IMG/VR virus record: IMGVR_UViG_3300035698_010598
Coordinates: 1 to 42,058 of that record
DNA: 42,058 nucleotides
Origin: a virus
Reading direction: 5' to 3' (one strand)
In this document: positions 32,177-41,937 of the stretch, one piece after another
Numbering within the stretch: the stretch's first letter is position 1
How the letters are laid out: each line of letters starts with the position of its first letter
Made by a program: the position numbers and the translations under genes
Notes under the pieces: generated by a model
Databases searched by the model: none
Told to the model about the DNA's origin: nothing
The model's input: only the letters and a program-made list of their open reading frames with translations

Positions 32177-32632
32177 TTAAAGCGCCTTTATAAACGCTGC
32201 AATTGTTTTCGTTGTCCAAGAGGCCTGGGCAGCAAGGGCAAATCCACACGGGGCGACCTGAATATGGGTTGATCCTGTTGCATAGTTTTCAAGACAAAAA
32301 ACAGACCCGGCAACATTTAAAGACAGTGGAGACCCTGCACCGATAGCCGGAGATCCGCCCGTAAAGTTGCGAACCCTTACTGCTGCATGATAACCATATG
32401 CCTGGACAAGACCATAGGCCCCAATCGCAATTGCTTCAGCCGCAATCCCGGCCACTGCCGTTCCCATGTTCGTAGCTCTGGCAAGGGGCATTGTAACCCC
32501 AACGCCATCTGCATCCGTGATAAAGTCCCAAATAACTGCTTGCCCGTTTGTGAGCGCCGCCGTTGAATAAGAATTTTTTACAACGATAAAGATCTTTTCG
32601 GGATCACTTCTTTTTATTCTCTGAAATAACAT
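32177..32632 (-). CDS. capsid decoration-like protein
   Basis: The 151-residue protein is Ala/Gly/Val-rich and strand-like, with GAGSPLSLN and AGIAAEAIA stretches, as in small DUF2190-type head decoration proteins. It lies directly after the major capsid gene, where cement proteins usually sit. GGGAG lies before the ATG. The family assignment is by resemblance only. Confidence 0.5.
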   Translation of the reverse strand: MLFQRIKRSDPEKIFIVVKNSYSTAALTNGQAVIWDFITDADGVGVTMPLARATNMGTAVAGIAAEAIAIGAYGLVQAYGYHAAVRVRNFTGGSPAIGAGSPLSLNVAGSVFCLENYATGSTHIQVAPCGFALAAQASWTTKTIAAFIKAL

Positions 32633-32712
32633 TTTGCATACTCCCTTTTGTGACTGTCGGACCCCTACCGTCCCGTTTTGTTAAGAGTGGACCCCATTGG
32701 TCCGATTAATAA

Positions 32713-33819
32713 TTAAGCTACGATTGACTGTGAAATACCGCCAATCACACCATGTTTTCTGAGGTTTGAAACACCGGCCTGTCCCATGAATAAAATCTTT
32801 GCCGTTTTTGCGGTCTGGTTTTCTGGCTCAATAAACGGCGTTGTAACGATATCGGTTTCGGAATCAATGACCAGATTGTAAAACATGGTATTCAGAAAAA
32901 AAGCGGTGCCGACTGTAACGGCTTCTGTGCCGGTATAGATATCAGGAACAACTTCGTCCCAAATCATGGTTGCCCCACGGAGCTTAATATTATCAAACCC
33001 CATATCTGCCATTTTGATGTTTGTGTATCTTACTTTTTCGTCAAGAGCATTTTCATATGTTTCATATGAAATTTGATCCATGATACACACATCAGGATTA
33101 CCACCACTTCCACGGGAACAAAAATTATACATACGGCGCAAAGCCGCCAATAACCCTGCATGTGTTGTAACACTCAGCTTAAAATCCTGACCAGAAACAA
33201 CTTGGTTGTTAACGTATCCGGTGTGGTGTCTCCACCAATCATTTGTCGCCCCAGAAATATTGCCGATGTTGTTGGTCGTGGGATCTGTGGCGTTTAATTT
33301 CCGCAAGAACATCCCCAACGGAACAAGGCCAAAAGAACCTCCCACTGAAGTTTCTTCAACAAACGTTGCCCCTGAAACCTTACCTAAAAGAAGACCACTG
33401 TTCAACGTCTCTCTCATGGTCATCTCGGCCTGTTTGGTTTTGGCTTCCAGCAAATTTAAAAGTCGGCCCTCCCCTGAGTTCTGCCGTTCTTCTTTTCTGG
33501 AAATTGATATGGTCCCGGCGATTTCTGCCCACTCATCAAAGGCCGTTGTCATGCCTTCCTGGGGAGTTGTGTCCAGAACTTCATACCCGCCTACGACCTT
33601 AACTGTATCGTTTTTGCCATACATCAGGGGGGTTGCAACCCGTTCGCCGCCATTCTGTTTTCTAACGGCTTCTGACAGCCTCAAAAATGCAAGAAATGCG
33701 CTGTCTTTAAAAATGTTGTCGTACATGGTTTTTCTATACGCCATCAGCGTAGTCGAAAGCAAAGCATCATAAAAAATTGTGTTTTGGCTGGGAGCGCCTG
33801 GATCACCGATTGTTGCCAT
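32713..33819 (-). CDS. major capsid protein
   Basis: The 368-residue protein has a helical N-arm (DALLSTTLMAYRKTMYDNIF), a strand-rich body, and no visible enzyme motif. Its place after the scaffold gene, and its order relative to portal and terminase, make it the HK97-fold capsid protein. AAGGA lies 8 bases before the ATG. Confidence 0.78.
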   Translation of the reverse strand: MATIGDPGAPSQNTIFYDALLSTTLMAYRKTMYDNIFKDSAFLAFLRLSEAVRKQNGGERVATPLMYGKNDTVKVVGGYEVLDTTPQEGMTTAFDEWAEIAGTISISRKEERQNSGEGRLLNLLEAKTKQAEMTMRETLNSGLLLGKVSGATFVEETSVGGSFGLVPLGMFLRKLNATDPTTNNIGNISGATNDWWRHHTGYVNNQVVSGQDFKLSVTTHAGLLAALRRMYNFCSRGSGGNPDVCIMDQISYETYENALDEKVRYTNIKMADMGFDNIKLRGATMIWDEVVPDIYTGTEAVTVGTAFFLNTMFYNLVIDSETDIVTTPFIEPENQTAKTAKILFMGQAGVSNLRKHGVIGGISQSIVA

Positions 33820-33832
33820 AATTCAAATCCTT

Positions 33833-34705
33833 TTAAATTTTATGGATGCCTTGATCTGCTAAAGTTTTTTCAGCAAACTTAACAGATTCAGCAAACGTTA
33901 GCTGTTTATCCGGCAAGCCACTTGGTTGTCTGGTTGTTTTTGATGCACCGGAGGGTCTACCACCCTCAAGTTTTGATTGCATCTTATTTAAAGCCGCTTG
34001 TGTAGCCCTTGACTCTGCGACTTCAGAGGGAACACTCATTCTATAAAGTAAAGACGGATCTTTTGCCAGCGTTGGATGAGATTTTATGTTCTGCATCATT
34101 ACATCTTCATACTGGTTCCAAGTCGGGTCAATCTCCGAAAGCTGAGATTCAATCGACGTTTTTTTCATCCCCTGGACTTCGCTCAATAAAGGGGAAAGTT
34201 GTTGCATAATTGTTTTTGTAACATGGTCAGTTACTTCACTCCAAGATTGTGGATCAAAATCACCGCCCTCTTGTCCACCATCGCTTTGAACGCCATCACC
34301 GGGCCGGGTCAGGGAATAACCTTGTTGTTCTGCCATCCGTTTCATCTGGCCCATAGGGTCTGCTATAAAAGCGTCATACGCTTCTATTTTTTTGTTCGAC
34401 TCTGATATACCTTGAAACTTTTTCGTATAGTTACCTTGAAGCCCTTTCTGTAGGGCCTCTACCTGTGATAACATTTCTGGGGATAACCCCTCCGACAATC
34501 GTTTAAATTCTGCCGGGTCGTAAACCGTCTCTGTCTGGTGTCCACCCTCCGAGCCTGGAAGGTTGGTTATACCATCAGCGCCGCCTGTCTGGTTCGGATC
34601 AGATTGTCCGGTTAAACCTTCGGGTCCGGCCTGGGTTGTCGTTTCCGATCCCTCGCCTGGTTGTCCTGTGGTCCCACCGGGTTCTAATGTTTGTTCAAAG
34701 GCCAT
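33833..34705 (-). CDS. scaffolding protein
   Basis: The 290-residue protein has a disordered Gly/Thr/Gln N-terminus, a helical centre (SEGLSPEMLSQVEALQKGLQ and onward) and a Lys-rich C-terminus. These features, with the position immediately upstream of the capsid gene, fit a phage scaffold. AAAGGAG lies before the ATG. Confidence 0.7.
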   Translation of the reverse strand: MAFEQTLEPGGTTGQPGEGSETTTQAGPEGLTGQSDPNQTGGADGITNLPGSEGGHQTETVYDPAEFKRLSEGLSPEMLSQVEALQKGLQGNYTKKFQGISESNKKIEAYDAFIADPMGQMKRMAEQQGYSLTRPGDGVQSDGGQEGGDFDPQSWSEVTDHVTKTIMQQLSPLLSEVQGMKKTSIESQLSEIDPTWNQYEDVMMQNIKSHPTLAKDPSLLYRMSVPSEVAESRATQAALNKMQSKLEGGRPSGASKTTRQPSGLPDKQLTFAESVKFAEKTLADQGIHKI

Positions 34706-34739
34706 CTGGACTCCTTTGTTCTTGGTTGTTGGTTATTGG

Positions 34740-34973
34740 TTATTTTTTCTTAGTCGGCACCGGGTTTTTAGACGATGCCTTTTTTTCTCCATAATATTCT
34801 TTTTCAAACTTGATTCTCAAGGCTGCGATATCGAGGTCCTTGTTTTCCATGAAAGATGTGTGTTTCACAAAACATGATTCACACAAGGCAAACGCCTGAT
34901 GGTCGCTTGACGTTATTTTTTTAGTGCTTGGCCTATACTCTCCCCGGTTGAAACATCTGTCACAAATTTCCAT
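34740..34973 (-). CDS. zinc-ribbon protein
   Basis: The 77-residue protein starts at the ATG that overlaps the FmdB-like gene's stop (TAATG). CDRC (4-7) and CESC (31-34) form a ribbon, and the tail is Lys-rich. It lies between the FmdB-like gene and scaffold. No family was recognised. Confidence 0.6.
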   Translation of the reverse strand: MEICDRCFNRGEYRPSTKKITSSDHQAFALCESCFVKHTSFMENKDLDIAALRIKFEKEYYGEKKASSKNPVPTKKK

Positions 34974-35230
34974 TAAAGCCACCCCTTGCCGTAAGACTCT
35001 GCGACACCCTGTTCAGCCATTATTCTTTTTTTATCGGCATTGGTGCCAACATACGCTTGAAGATTTTCATCGTAATATCCATAAGGACCAACGCCCATGG
35101 ATATTCCCACTCTTCCCGATATTACCCTGTCCATTGGTTTTTTGCAAGAAGGGCAAGATATTTTTTTGTCCCACTTACAAAATTCTTCTGTGGTGGTTCC
35201 ACATTTGCATTTATAATCATAGACTGGCAT
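34973..35230 (-). CDS. FmdB-like zinc-ribbon protein
   Basis: The 85-residue protein begins MPVYDYKCKCG and has CPSC at 26-29. That is the FmdB/zinc-ribbon pattern (two CxC/CxxC pairs about 16 apart) often seen in phage structural operons. GGAG lies before the ATG. The role in phages is not known. Confidence 0.7.
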   Translation of the reverse strand: MPVYDYKCKCGTTTEEFCKWDKKISCPSCKKPMDRVISGRVGISMGVGPYGYYDENLQAYVGTNADKKRIMAEQGVAESYGKGWL

Positions 35231-35258
35231 ATATTGTTTTCTCCATTATCTCCTGTTT

Positions 35259-35696
35259 TTATCCGATCCCGTACCAAACGGAATCTTCATCAATTTTAGT
35301 TATCTCGGTTTTCACTTCTGCTCCGCCTTCGCCTACTGAGATAATTTCAATTGTTCCGGTGGTTTGCGGGAATTTTTTCTTTATGCTGGCTATGTCAAAG
35401 AATACCTTTGCTTCAATATCGCAGGCCTTAAGAAACGCTTTAACGTTTTTGGGTAAGGTAGGATTTTCAATCTCCACGTCCTCTGATAATATTCTTTCAA
35501 TGTGTGGTGATATCAACACTTTCAGCACCATCAACATTTTATCAACTTGACCAGGCCTGGGATATATCTGCAAAGCATTGTCAAATATATCAAGCCCTAT
35601 ATTTTCATCGTTATCACTGCAAAAAGTAAACCCGTATTTGCCTTTTTTATGTTCTGGCTTGACGCAAAAATACCAAATAATTGTTTCTGGGATCAT
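35259..35696 (-). CDS. hypothetical protein
   Basis: The 145-residue protein has a strand-rich N-terminus (TIIWYFCVKPEHKKGKYGFT) and a helical centre, with a C-terminal strand pair. It overlaps the upstream structural gene as ATGA. It sits in the head operon between a fibre-like protein and FmdB-like protein, so a structural or assembly role is likely. Confidence 0.5.
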   Translation of the reverse strand: MIPETIIWYFCVKPEHKKGKYGFTFCSDNDENIGLDIFDNALQIYPRPGQVDKMLMVLKVLISPHIERILSEDVEIENPTLPKNVKAFLKACDIEAKVFFDIASIKKKFPQTTGTIEIISVGEGGAEVKTEITKIDEDSVWYGIG

Positions 35697-37249
35697 AGGG
35701 CCACCTTCGACCAGCCTGGTTGGTTTAATGGCTGGATGGTTAACTCTCCGGTTGATATTGGATACTCGCCCGCACCGAAACCATATACCAGTTTGTTCTC
35801 AGTTGTGTCAATTGGCCATCTACCTGTGAAATCTGTAACTGCTGATTCGATCCAGGTTGTTGCTCCTACTGCTCGGACTCGGGCGTACATTGCCCATTTT
35901 GCGGCTGCATCATTCCAGCCCCAGAATATATCGTATTCGTATTCGATGTCTTTTAGCCAATCGAGAGTGATGCTGGCAGTGTTGGTGCCATCGGTTACAT
36001 CGAGGGTTCTGGTTGCGCCAGATTTTACAAGTTGGAGGTTCCCGGTTGCTGTCTCATTTGTGCTGGCGATATTATACGTTCCATCGTCCATATCATCAGC
36101 ACTAACCCAAGGTGTGAAACTTCCGTGGATTTGGCCTTGGGCAGGTAGTAAGGATTCTATTGATAAATTATCTAAATATACCCCACCGTCATCTTCAGGA
36201 TTGAATTCTCTGAAAACTAAATATTTAGTTGTGTCAGTTATGTGAGTAAAACTGTAAGTTACTTTTTGAAAAGTAATATTTGTTTTGTTAACTGACGTTA
36301 ATATAGCTATCCCAGTCCCCGAATTATCAGGGCCGATCTTGCTTAACCAAACTCCCGTACCGGCTGCTGTGCCACTGTGACGAATATAAAAAGTAATTGC
36401 ATACCGGACACCATTAACTAGCGAAAAATCATCTTGGATATTTTTATGTATCCGGCCGCTCCCTGTCGATGTTACCAAGAAGGCATATGCACTGTTTGCT
36501 GTAATGCTATTTTGTGATGTAAGGACTGCACTAGCTTCAGTCCATCCAGTAGTTGTGTCTGTTTCGTTTATGATGCCAATAGCATTGGCATCTGTGTTTA
36601 TATCAACCCCATCAGCCACCCCGTCCAACCTATCCAGCATCGCTGCGGTGATTGCGCTTGAGGATGTGCCGGAACTGGATGCTGCTGTAGCTGCACTATC
36701 TATATAAATCGGATAAAGAGAATTGGCACCTGAGTATAACTGGAATCTTGTGCACACTCCAGTTATTACTACATTTACCGTTCCCGCTCCAGTTACTTCA
36801 ACAATGACTGGGGTTCCTTCTGTAGCTGACCCTGCCCCGGTGATGGTCGCTGTCCCGGCTGAGATGGCTACTGACCCGGCACCGATCATTTCTAGCGTAT
36901 AAAATCCAGTTCCCAAACTTGCAGTGGTCTGGTTTGCGGGTGTTGAAGGTGTTGTCAGATATTGTGAAAAAGCCCCAAGGCTCGTAATACCTTTTTCATA
37001 AACAACAAACGGTGTTTCTGCTGCGGTTGTTTCCTGCTCGCCGGTGGTGGGGTTTATTTGTGAGATAGGCCCGGCGCTGGTATCTACAACCCTGATCTTA
37101 GATGTCAAATCGACTTGGAAGCTTCTGCCAACAATAAATTTAATATAAAAATCATACTTTAAAAGACCAGAAGGAACAAACCCAACACCGCCCCGGCTAA
37201 TCCTTGTGTCAAAGTTTGCTATCCCACTAATTGTTTCAATTCCACCCAT
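35693..37249 (-). CDS. large virion surface protein (fibre/adhesin-like)
   Basis: The 518-residue protein is Thr/Ser/Gly/Ala-rich with beta-sandwich-like modules. About 225-375 resembles a carbohydrate-binding jelly roll (FSLVNGVRYAITFYIRHSG, GVYLDNLSIESL), and the C-terminus has another strand module with IEYEYDIFWGWND. This suits a capsid- or neck-attached adhesin. It is unusual in being between portal and capsid genes. The ATG overlaps the upstream stop (TAATG in the neighbouring junction at 37249). Confidence 0.5.
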   Translation of the reverse strand: MGGIETISGIANFDTRISRGGVGFVPSGLLKYDFYIKFIVGRSFQVDLTSKIRVVDTSAGPISQINPTTGEQETTAAETPFVVYEKGITSLGAFSQYLTTPSTPANQTTASLGTGFYTLEMIGAGSVAISAGTATITGAGSATEGTPVIVEVTGAGTVNVVITGVCTRFQLYSGANSLYPIYIDSAATAASSSGTSSSAITAAMLDRLDGVADGVDINTDANAIGIINETDTTTGWTEASAVLTSQNSITANSAYAFLVTSTGSGRIHKNIQDDFSLVNGVRYAITFYIRHSGTAAGTGVWLSKIGPDNSGTGIAILTSVNKTNITFQKVTYSFTHITDTTKYLVFREFNPEDDGGVYLDNLSIESLLPAQGQIHGSFTPWVSADDMDDGTYNIASTNETATGNLQLVKSGATRTLDVTDGTNTASITLDWLKDIEYEYDIFWGWNDAAAKWAMYARVRAVGATTWIESAVTDFTGRWPIDTTENKLVYGFGAGEYPISTGELTIQPLNQPGWSKVAL

Positions 37250-37542
37250 TACGCCTTCCCATAAATGACAGAAACTAACACCGGACTGGCCGTAACTGGT
37301 TTTAAGACTCGGTACTCACCAGGGGCAGAAAACCACCTAATATTTCCAGTTGAAGTTAATTTAAAAAAATCATCATACACAAAATCAAACAACGGAACCC
37401 ACACCCCTTCCTTGGCTTCAATCTCAAACGTAACAGCTTCACCAGAACTTAGATCAGCAGCAACTACCGTGGCGGTTGATCTGTTTTTGACGGAAAACTC
37501 AATCGTATCAGCTTCCTTTTTTGGTCCTATGACATCACCCAT
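37249..37542 (-). CDS. small structural protein
   Basis: The 97-residue protein is strand-rich (TATVVAADLSSGEAVTFEIE) and overlaps the large adhesin-like gene through TAATG. GGAG precedes the ATG. It may be a subunit or partner of the adhesin. No family was recognised. Confidence 0.5.
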   Translation of the reverse strand: MGDVIGPKKEADTIEFSVKNRSTATVVAADLSSGEAVTFEIEAKEGVWVPLFDFVYDDFFKLTSTGNIRWFSAPGEYRVLKPVTASPVLVSVIYGKA

Positions 37543-37574
37543 AATATCACTCCATTATTTTTATAAATCTTTTC

Positions 37575-39503
37575 CTATCCTGCTATAGCTGCATTTCCAG
37601 TTACTAAAGATTGCCCACCACCAGCCTGTCCACCCATGGCGCTTTCTGGTCTATCCTCACTCACCCCAGCCTGACTACCGCCTCCGCCACCACCTGGGGT
37701 TGGTATCTGGCCGCCCATCATTTTTTGACCAATATCATACAATTCGTCAATCAAAGCCTCGTCTTCAATATGATGCTGTTCAGCCGTAGACTTTAAAAGC
37801 CTCTTAGAAAGCATCAATTGTGGGAACTTAGAAAGCAAACCCAAAAAAGCTTGCCAGCTTGCCCTTTCCATTTGGGGGAGTTGGGGGATGGTGGACCCAA
37901 CGTTCACGCTATATTGATATTCCCCTGCAATCTCATCATAATCTTCAACTTTAACAATCTCCCAAAACTCGCCTTGTGGTCCGGTTATTTTAACCGCTTC
38001 GTCCCGGTCAATATGGGTCTGAACTAACCGGTCAAGCTTCTCTGCAATGTCTGTTACAAAATCAACTACCATAGACATTGCGTCACCTTCTTTGAGATTC
38101 AGCCGGCTATTTAATATCCCGGCCTCCGTTGCTGAGTCTGACCCGGCAATACCCCTGGCCGCTTCCGCGGTACCTCCCAACATTTCAACCATTTCCGATT
38201 TAAGGAAACCAAGCTCTGTGTATCTTGTTTGATCACCAGGGGCATCTTTTATAGGCTGGATGCCGCCGGTCTGGTTGACTTTTATAATAGTACCGTCATC
38301 ACCAGACTCTAATTTACTAAGCTCAGAATCATCGTTTCCAGCAATCGCCAAGTTGACTTCATATTTTCTATTAAACCTTTTCCTGTGTTTTTGTATATCA
38401 GACCTGGCCCGGTTATATTCCTTGGCCGGATCAAGGCCCTGTGACACGCTTGGTATCGGATATGGAGAATCTTCCCTTAGCGTAAATCTAAGGAAAGACA
38501 ACGGGTGTTTCACTATACCAGGAGGCAACGGGCTTTCGTCCATCATGGGAATTGTCCCGTCTTCAGCTATGATAAGCCAAGTCAAGTTCTCAAGGTTATA
38601 AATTTCCCAAAAAGAAATTAAGTCGCTCTTTTTTCTTGGCTCCCCTTTTTTTTCTGGTTGCATTTCTGCCCGACCCGAAATATTGTTCCCTTTTTTTCTT
38701 TCGTCCCGTTCTTTTACTTCTGGGTCTGAGGTGCCGCCCTTTCCCTGTAATTCTTTTAAAGCTTTTTTGCTGAAATTCTTATTGTTTTCAGCCTCTCCCA
38801 ATGTTTCTCTGACCCGGCAAGCTACCCACTTCCAAGAGTCTTCCAGGGAGCTTGCATCTTCATCAAATAAAACATCGTCAGGGAGAAGGCGGGTTAGCTT
38901 GTATCTACAATGAACAGGGATAAATTCAGGCTCTTGAAGGTCAGCGCCTTGATTGTCTTTTAGTTTTGTTTTTCCGTCCTTGGCAAAAATCGGTTTTCCA
39001 TAATCAGGATTTTCAGCAGATTCGCTATGGTAATGGGTCTTGATAACGCCATATTTAAAAAACGCATCTTGGATGGACAATCTCATTTTGGCTTTTAGCT
39101 TCAAAGATTCTTTAAGATAATTTAAATATCCACCACGGATTTTTCCACGTTGGTCCCACGCTGCAATCATAGCCGGGTCAGGATCAAAAGATCGTCTGAG
39201 TTTTACATAAAAATATGGGTCTGAAGAATACAGCGCCGGAAGTTGGGCCTTAACATGAGAATAAATGTTGTTAATCGTAATCCAGTCAGCATCAGAATAG
39301 GTTGAATCTTTTTGTCTACCCTCGTAATATTCATAGCCGAGATCAACGTTGAAGTTTTCTTTCCATTTATTCCTGACAGATTTTGACCGTTGAATTTTAG
39401 CCTCCCAAGTCTCTTGGATTGCCAATTGTTTTTTCGTTGAAGATTTGTTTTCTGACTTTAATTCAACTTGGCCCGAATCTTGTTTTTTTTGTTTTTTCGC
39501 CAT
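37575..39503 (-). CDS. portal protein
   Basis: The 642-residue protein has a Lys/Gln-rich N-terminus, a central DPAKEYNRARSDIQKHRKRFNR helix and a long helical C-terminus, with a Gly-rich end. Size, composition and position directly after the large terminase identify it as the portal. The terminase stop TAA is immediately followed by this ATG. No nuclease or ATPase motif is seen. Portal dodecamers form the DNA channel. Confidence 0.82.
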   Translation of the reverse strand: MAKKQKKQDSGQVELKSENKSSTKKQLAIQETWEAKIQRSKSVRNKWKENFNVDLGYEYYEGRQKDSTYSDADWITINNIYSHVKAQLPALYSSDPYFYVKLRRSFDPDPAMIAAWDQRGKIRGGYLNYLKESLKLKAKMRLSIQDAFFKYGVIKTHYHSESAENPDYGKPIFAKDGKTKLKDNQGADLQEPEFIPVHCRYKLTRLLPDDVLFDEDASSLEDSWKWVACRVRETLGEAENNKNFSKKALKELQGKGGTSDPEVKERDERKKGNNISGRAEMQPEKKGEPRKKSDLISFWEIYNLENLTWLIIAEDGTIPMMDESPLPPGIVKHPLSFLRFTLREDSPYPIPSVSQGLDPAKEYNRARSDIQKHRKRFNRKYEVNLAIAGNDDSELSKLESGDDGTIIKVNQTGGIQPIKDAPGDQTRYTELGFLKSEMVEMLGGTAEAARGIAGSDSATEAGILNSRLNLKEGDAMSMVVDFVTDIAEKLDRLVQTHIDRDEAVKITGPQGEFWEIVKVEDYDEIAGEYQYSVNVGSTIPQLPQMERASWQAFLGLLSKFPQLMLSKRLLKSTAEQHHIEDEALIDELYDIGQKMMGGQIPTPGGGGGGSQAGVSEDRPESAMGGQAGGGQSLVTGNAAIAG

Positions 39504-41027
39504 TTATCTTATCCTCGAATATGAAACGGCTAAACTCACACCGTGACGAATAGCATATTTTTTTGCCCTGATTAATTTGTTCCGTTCGGACTTAAACGTA
39601 CCTGTGGGTTGAGTTGAAATAATTTTTGGTGTAATAGGTCTACTCATAAACATATACCTCGTACAATCGTACCCTTCGTCTGGTTGATCCGTGTCCACAT
39701 CTTCAGGGTTTTTAGGATCTTCATATAATGCTTGTACCTCTTCCCACCATCTTTTGCAAGAATTAAACGCAACGAACTGTGGGACCTCGCTGATTAACTC
39801 CCCGGTTTCGTGGTGGATATTTTCCAAAAGGGCAAACCTTTGGTGCATTTGTTGCTTGCCACGAAGCCTGTCATTATCTGCTTTTAAAAAGTACAAACCA
39901 AACTGTGTGGCATCGTCAACAAAAGAAGGACCCAAAACCGTGTTGCTGCCTTTTATTTTTGTTGGACCCCAACACGCCGGGTCGGCGATACGCATAGTGA
40001 TTTTTTCAGTTTCTTCCAGCTTTAAAATTTCCCTGCAAATCTCATCGTTGTTTTGACGGACCCCTTTGTTCGGGTCTATCCCAACCATGCCATATTTTTC
40101 CCGATATAAATAAATTGTTCCGTCGTAGTCAACAGCGAAATACAAAGCGCACCAGGGCCTCGCATAACCCCAATCGAATATCATATACTTTTTCCATTCT
40201 GGTGGGATCTGAAAGTCTTCTGAGCCGTGTTTGAATTGGGTAAGTTCCGTGAAGACTTGACCTTCAAATATATCCCAAACACCGTCTAAGAAACGCATAC
40301 GCTCTATGGGTGGCAACATTTCAAGTCTTTTGACGTACAAAGGGTCGTTGATCATAATAGATGGATTATCATAAACCGTGGCAGGGACAAAACATTGGGA
40401 CATACCCGTGTCAGGATGAATTCTGGTTTCTGGTATTAACATTTCTCTGATAGTCTTGTCCCCGCTTACATAGTTTCTTTTTCTTGTTGGATTGCAGGGA
40501 TCAACCAGTCGTGTTTTAACCCAATTATGCCCTTTGCCGCCTGGGTTGCTTGTGGACCTTACCCGAAGCGACAATCCCGGCACCGACATTCTAACGTTGG
40601 CTATAATAAACAGATAGACCGACTCTTCAAATTCTGTTAACTCATCGAACCCTAAAAAGTGGAACTCTTTCCCGTGATAATTATATTTATCAGCTTCATG
40701 TTGGCAATGGCCCAAGGTTATTCTTGCCCCGTTCTCGAACACCCATCGGTTAGTCTTTGCAACGAACGTGCCACCAAGGGACGGGTACAACAACCAACAC
40801 CTATCTATAATTTCTTGAAGTCTTGGGAACGTTTTCCGAATTATCAGGCCATGATATTTTGGATGCCATATGTCCCGTGTGGCTTCAGCTATAAGACAAT
40901 CCGTTTTGCCTGGGCCTTTCGCGCCGCCAAAGAAAACCTCAAACTCCCCACGGGTGCAAAATTCCCACTGTGGTCCTGGATGTGGGGACCATGGCTGTAT
41001 TTCCGTGTCAGGAGAAAAATCTTGCAT
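39504..41027 (-). CDS. terL: terminase large subunit
   Basis: The 507-residue protein has Walker A GGAKGPGKT (34-42), Walker B FLGFDELTEF with DE at 128-129, and a C-terminal RNase-H-like nuclease with MIFDWGY (Asp285) and RIADPACW (Asp349). It packages DNA through the portal. The ATG shares a base with the terS stop (TAATG). Confidence 0.93.
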   Translation of the reverse strand: MQDFSPDTEIQPWSPHPGPQWEFCTRGEFEVFFGGAKGPGKTDCLIAEATRDIWHPKYHGLIIRKTFPRLQEIIDRCWLLYPSLGGTFVAKTNRWVFENGARITLGHCQHEADKYNYHGKEFHFLGFDELTEFEESVYLFIIANVRMSVPGLSLRVRSTSNPGGKGHNWVKTRLVDPCNPTRKRNYVSGDKTIREMLIPETRIHPDTGMSQCFVPATVYDNPSIMINDPLYVKRLEMLPPIERMRFLDGVWDIFEGQVFTELTQFKHGSEDFQIPPEWKKYMIFDWGYARPWCALYFAVDYDGTIYLYREKYGMVGIDPNKGVRQNNDEICREILKLEETEKITMRIADPACWGPTKIKGSNTVLGPSFVDDATQFGLYFLKADNDRLRGKQQMHQRFALLENIHHETGELISEVPQFVAFNSCKRWWEEVQALYEDPKNPEDVDTDQPDEGYDCTRYMFMSRPITPKIISTQPTGTFKSERNKLIRAKKYAIRHGVSLAVSYSRIR

Positions 41028-41389
41028 TATTCCTCAATCTTTTTAATCGAGTCGGCCGGGTCTTCTTTTTTTTGGGGTAGCATTATCCCAGGACCTTTTG
41101 TTTCTGACACCTTCAGGTTTGTATCAATTTTTTTTGTAGCGAAAATTTCTTTATAAGTTTTAAACAAAGATGCTTTCACCGCCGATTGGGTATCGTCATC
41201 ATACATCATGCCAAACGCCACCTCAAGAAAGTCTACACCATGTTTTTTTTTGAGCTTCTTGAGAACCTTGGCAACATCTTTTTTAAATTTTTCGTCATAG
41301 TCTATGGGTGGGTCTTTCTTTCTGCCCGCCCCACTTCTTGTCCCACCATGATTTGGGGTCTTGTCTTGATTCTTTGCTGTTTTGACCAT
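41027..41389 (-). CDS. terS: terminase small subunit
   Basis: The 120-residue protein begins MVKTAKNQDKTPNHGGTRSG, with the GGTRSGAGRK segment typical of small terminases, a helical centre and an acidic end. Starting at 41389, it is preceded by GGGGG; another ATG at 41401 is possible. Its first eight codons and ribosome site are duplicated at 41945-41979 upstream of the methyltransferase gene. It couples to terL and recognises the packaging site. Confidence 0.8.
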   Translation of the reverse strand: MVKTAKNQDKTPNHGGTRSGAGRKKDPPIDYDEKFKKDVAKVLKKLKKKHGVDFLEVAFGMMYDDDTQSAVKASLFKTYKEIFATKKIDTNLKVSETKGPGIMLPQKKEDPADSIKKIEE

Positions 41390-41399
41390 TTTTACCCCC
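41365..41399. repeat. 35-bp direct repeat, copy at the functional terS start
   Basis: The 35 bases, which on the - strand encode the ribosome site, ATG and first eight codons of terS, recur without mismatch at 41945-41979, 580 bases away. The methyltransferase gene lies between. On both sides the match ends abruptly (41364 T vs 41944 A; 41400 A vs 41980 T). Confidence 0.95.
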
Positions 41400-41937
41400 A
41401 TTGTTCTGCCATTGCATCTGCTATACCTTGAAAAGTTTGGGCTCTTTCTTTCGACCTGATGGAGCTCATATTGTGTACCCTTTGTACCCTTCCTGAAACG
41501 ATCTTTGTTGGTTCTATTTTTGGGAGGCCCTTTAACCACAATCCTGTTTTTTTTGTTTCTCCATGTCCAAACTGCCAAGGCTGAATATACTGATCCGGTT
41601 TCCTATAGTTTTTTGACATTATCCCAACAGGGTTTTCAATTGCAACACGACTACAATTGACAGTAACAAAAACAAGAAAAAATTTAATCCCTTCCTTTTG
41701 CCTCCCGTCTTTTCTTTTTTCATCAAACCACCTTGCCCCACTTGAACATAGATGGGTACAAGGTGGAAAGGCAATTATCATATCCCAATGTTCATCAAGT
41801 CTGTCTAAAACATCCCCTTGATAATGCAACCCTGGGATGTCTGTTGGCAAAATATCACAAGACACGGCATAGTGACCCTTCTTTTTAAAGGCTTCACGAA
41901 CCCTACCAGAATATTCACAAGCTATTAATATTTTCAT
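41392..41937 (-). CDS. cytosine-C5 DNA methyltransferase-like protein
   Basis: The 181-residue protein begins MKILIACEYSGRVREAF (SAM-binding start) and has AFPPCTHLC with the PPC motif (about 58-62) and VAIENPVGIM with ENP (about 98-106), the motif I, IV and VI pattern of C5-methyltransferases. It is shorter than a full enzyme and lacks an obvious target-recognition region; such short phage members are common and often unproven. Its stop overlaps the terS start region. The cassette is bounded by a 35-bp direct repeat, and a 10-codon terS leader is coupled to its ATG by TAATG. Confidence 0.78.
   Translation of the reverse strand: MKILIACEYSGRVREAFKKKGHYAVSCDILPTDIPGLHYQGDVLDRLDEHWDMIIAFPPCTHLCSSGARWFDEKRKDGRQKEGIKFFLVFVTVNCSRVAIENPVGIMSKNYRKPDQYIQPWQFGHGETKKTGLWLKGLPKIEPTKIVSGRVQRVHNMSSIRSKERAQTFQGIADAMAEQWG

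Noticed and set aside
33206-33772. A 188-codon rightward ORF opposite the major capsid gene
   Set aside because: It is antisense to a well-supported gene and has no ribosome site or recognisable domain.
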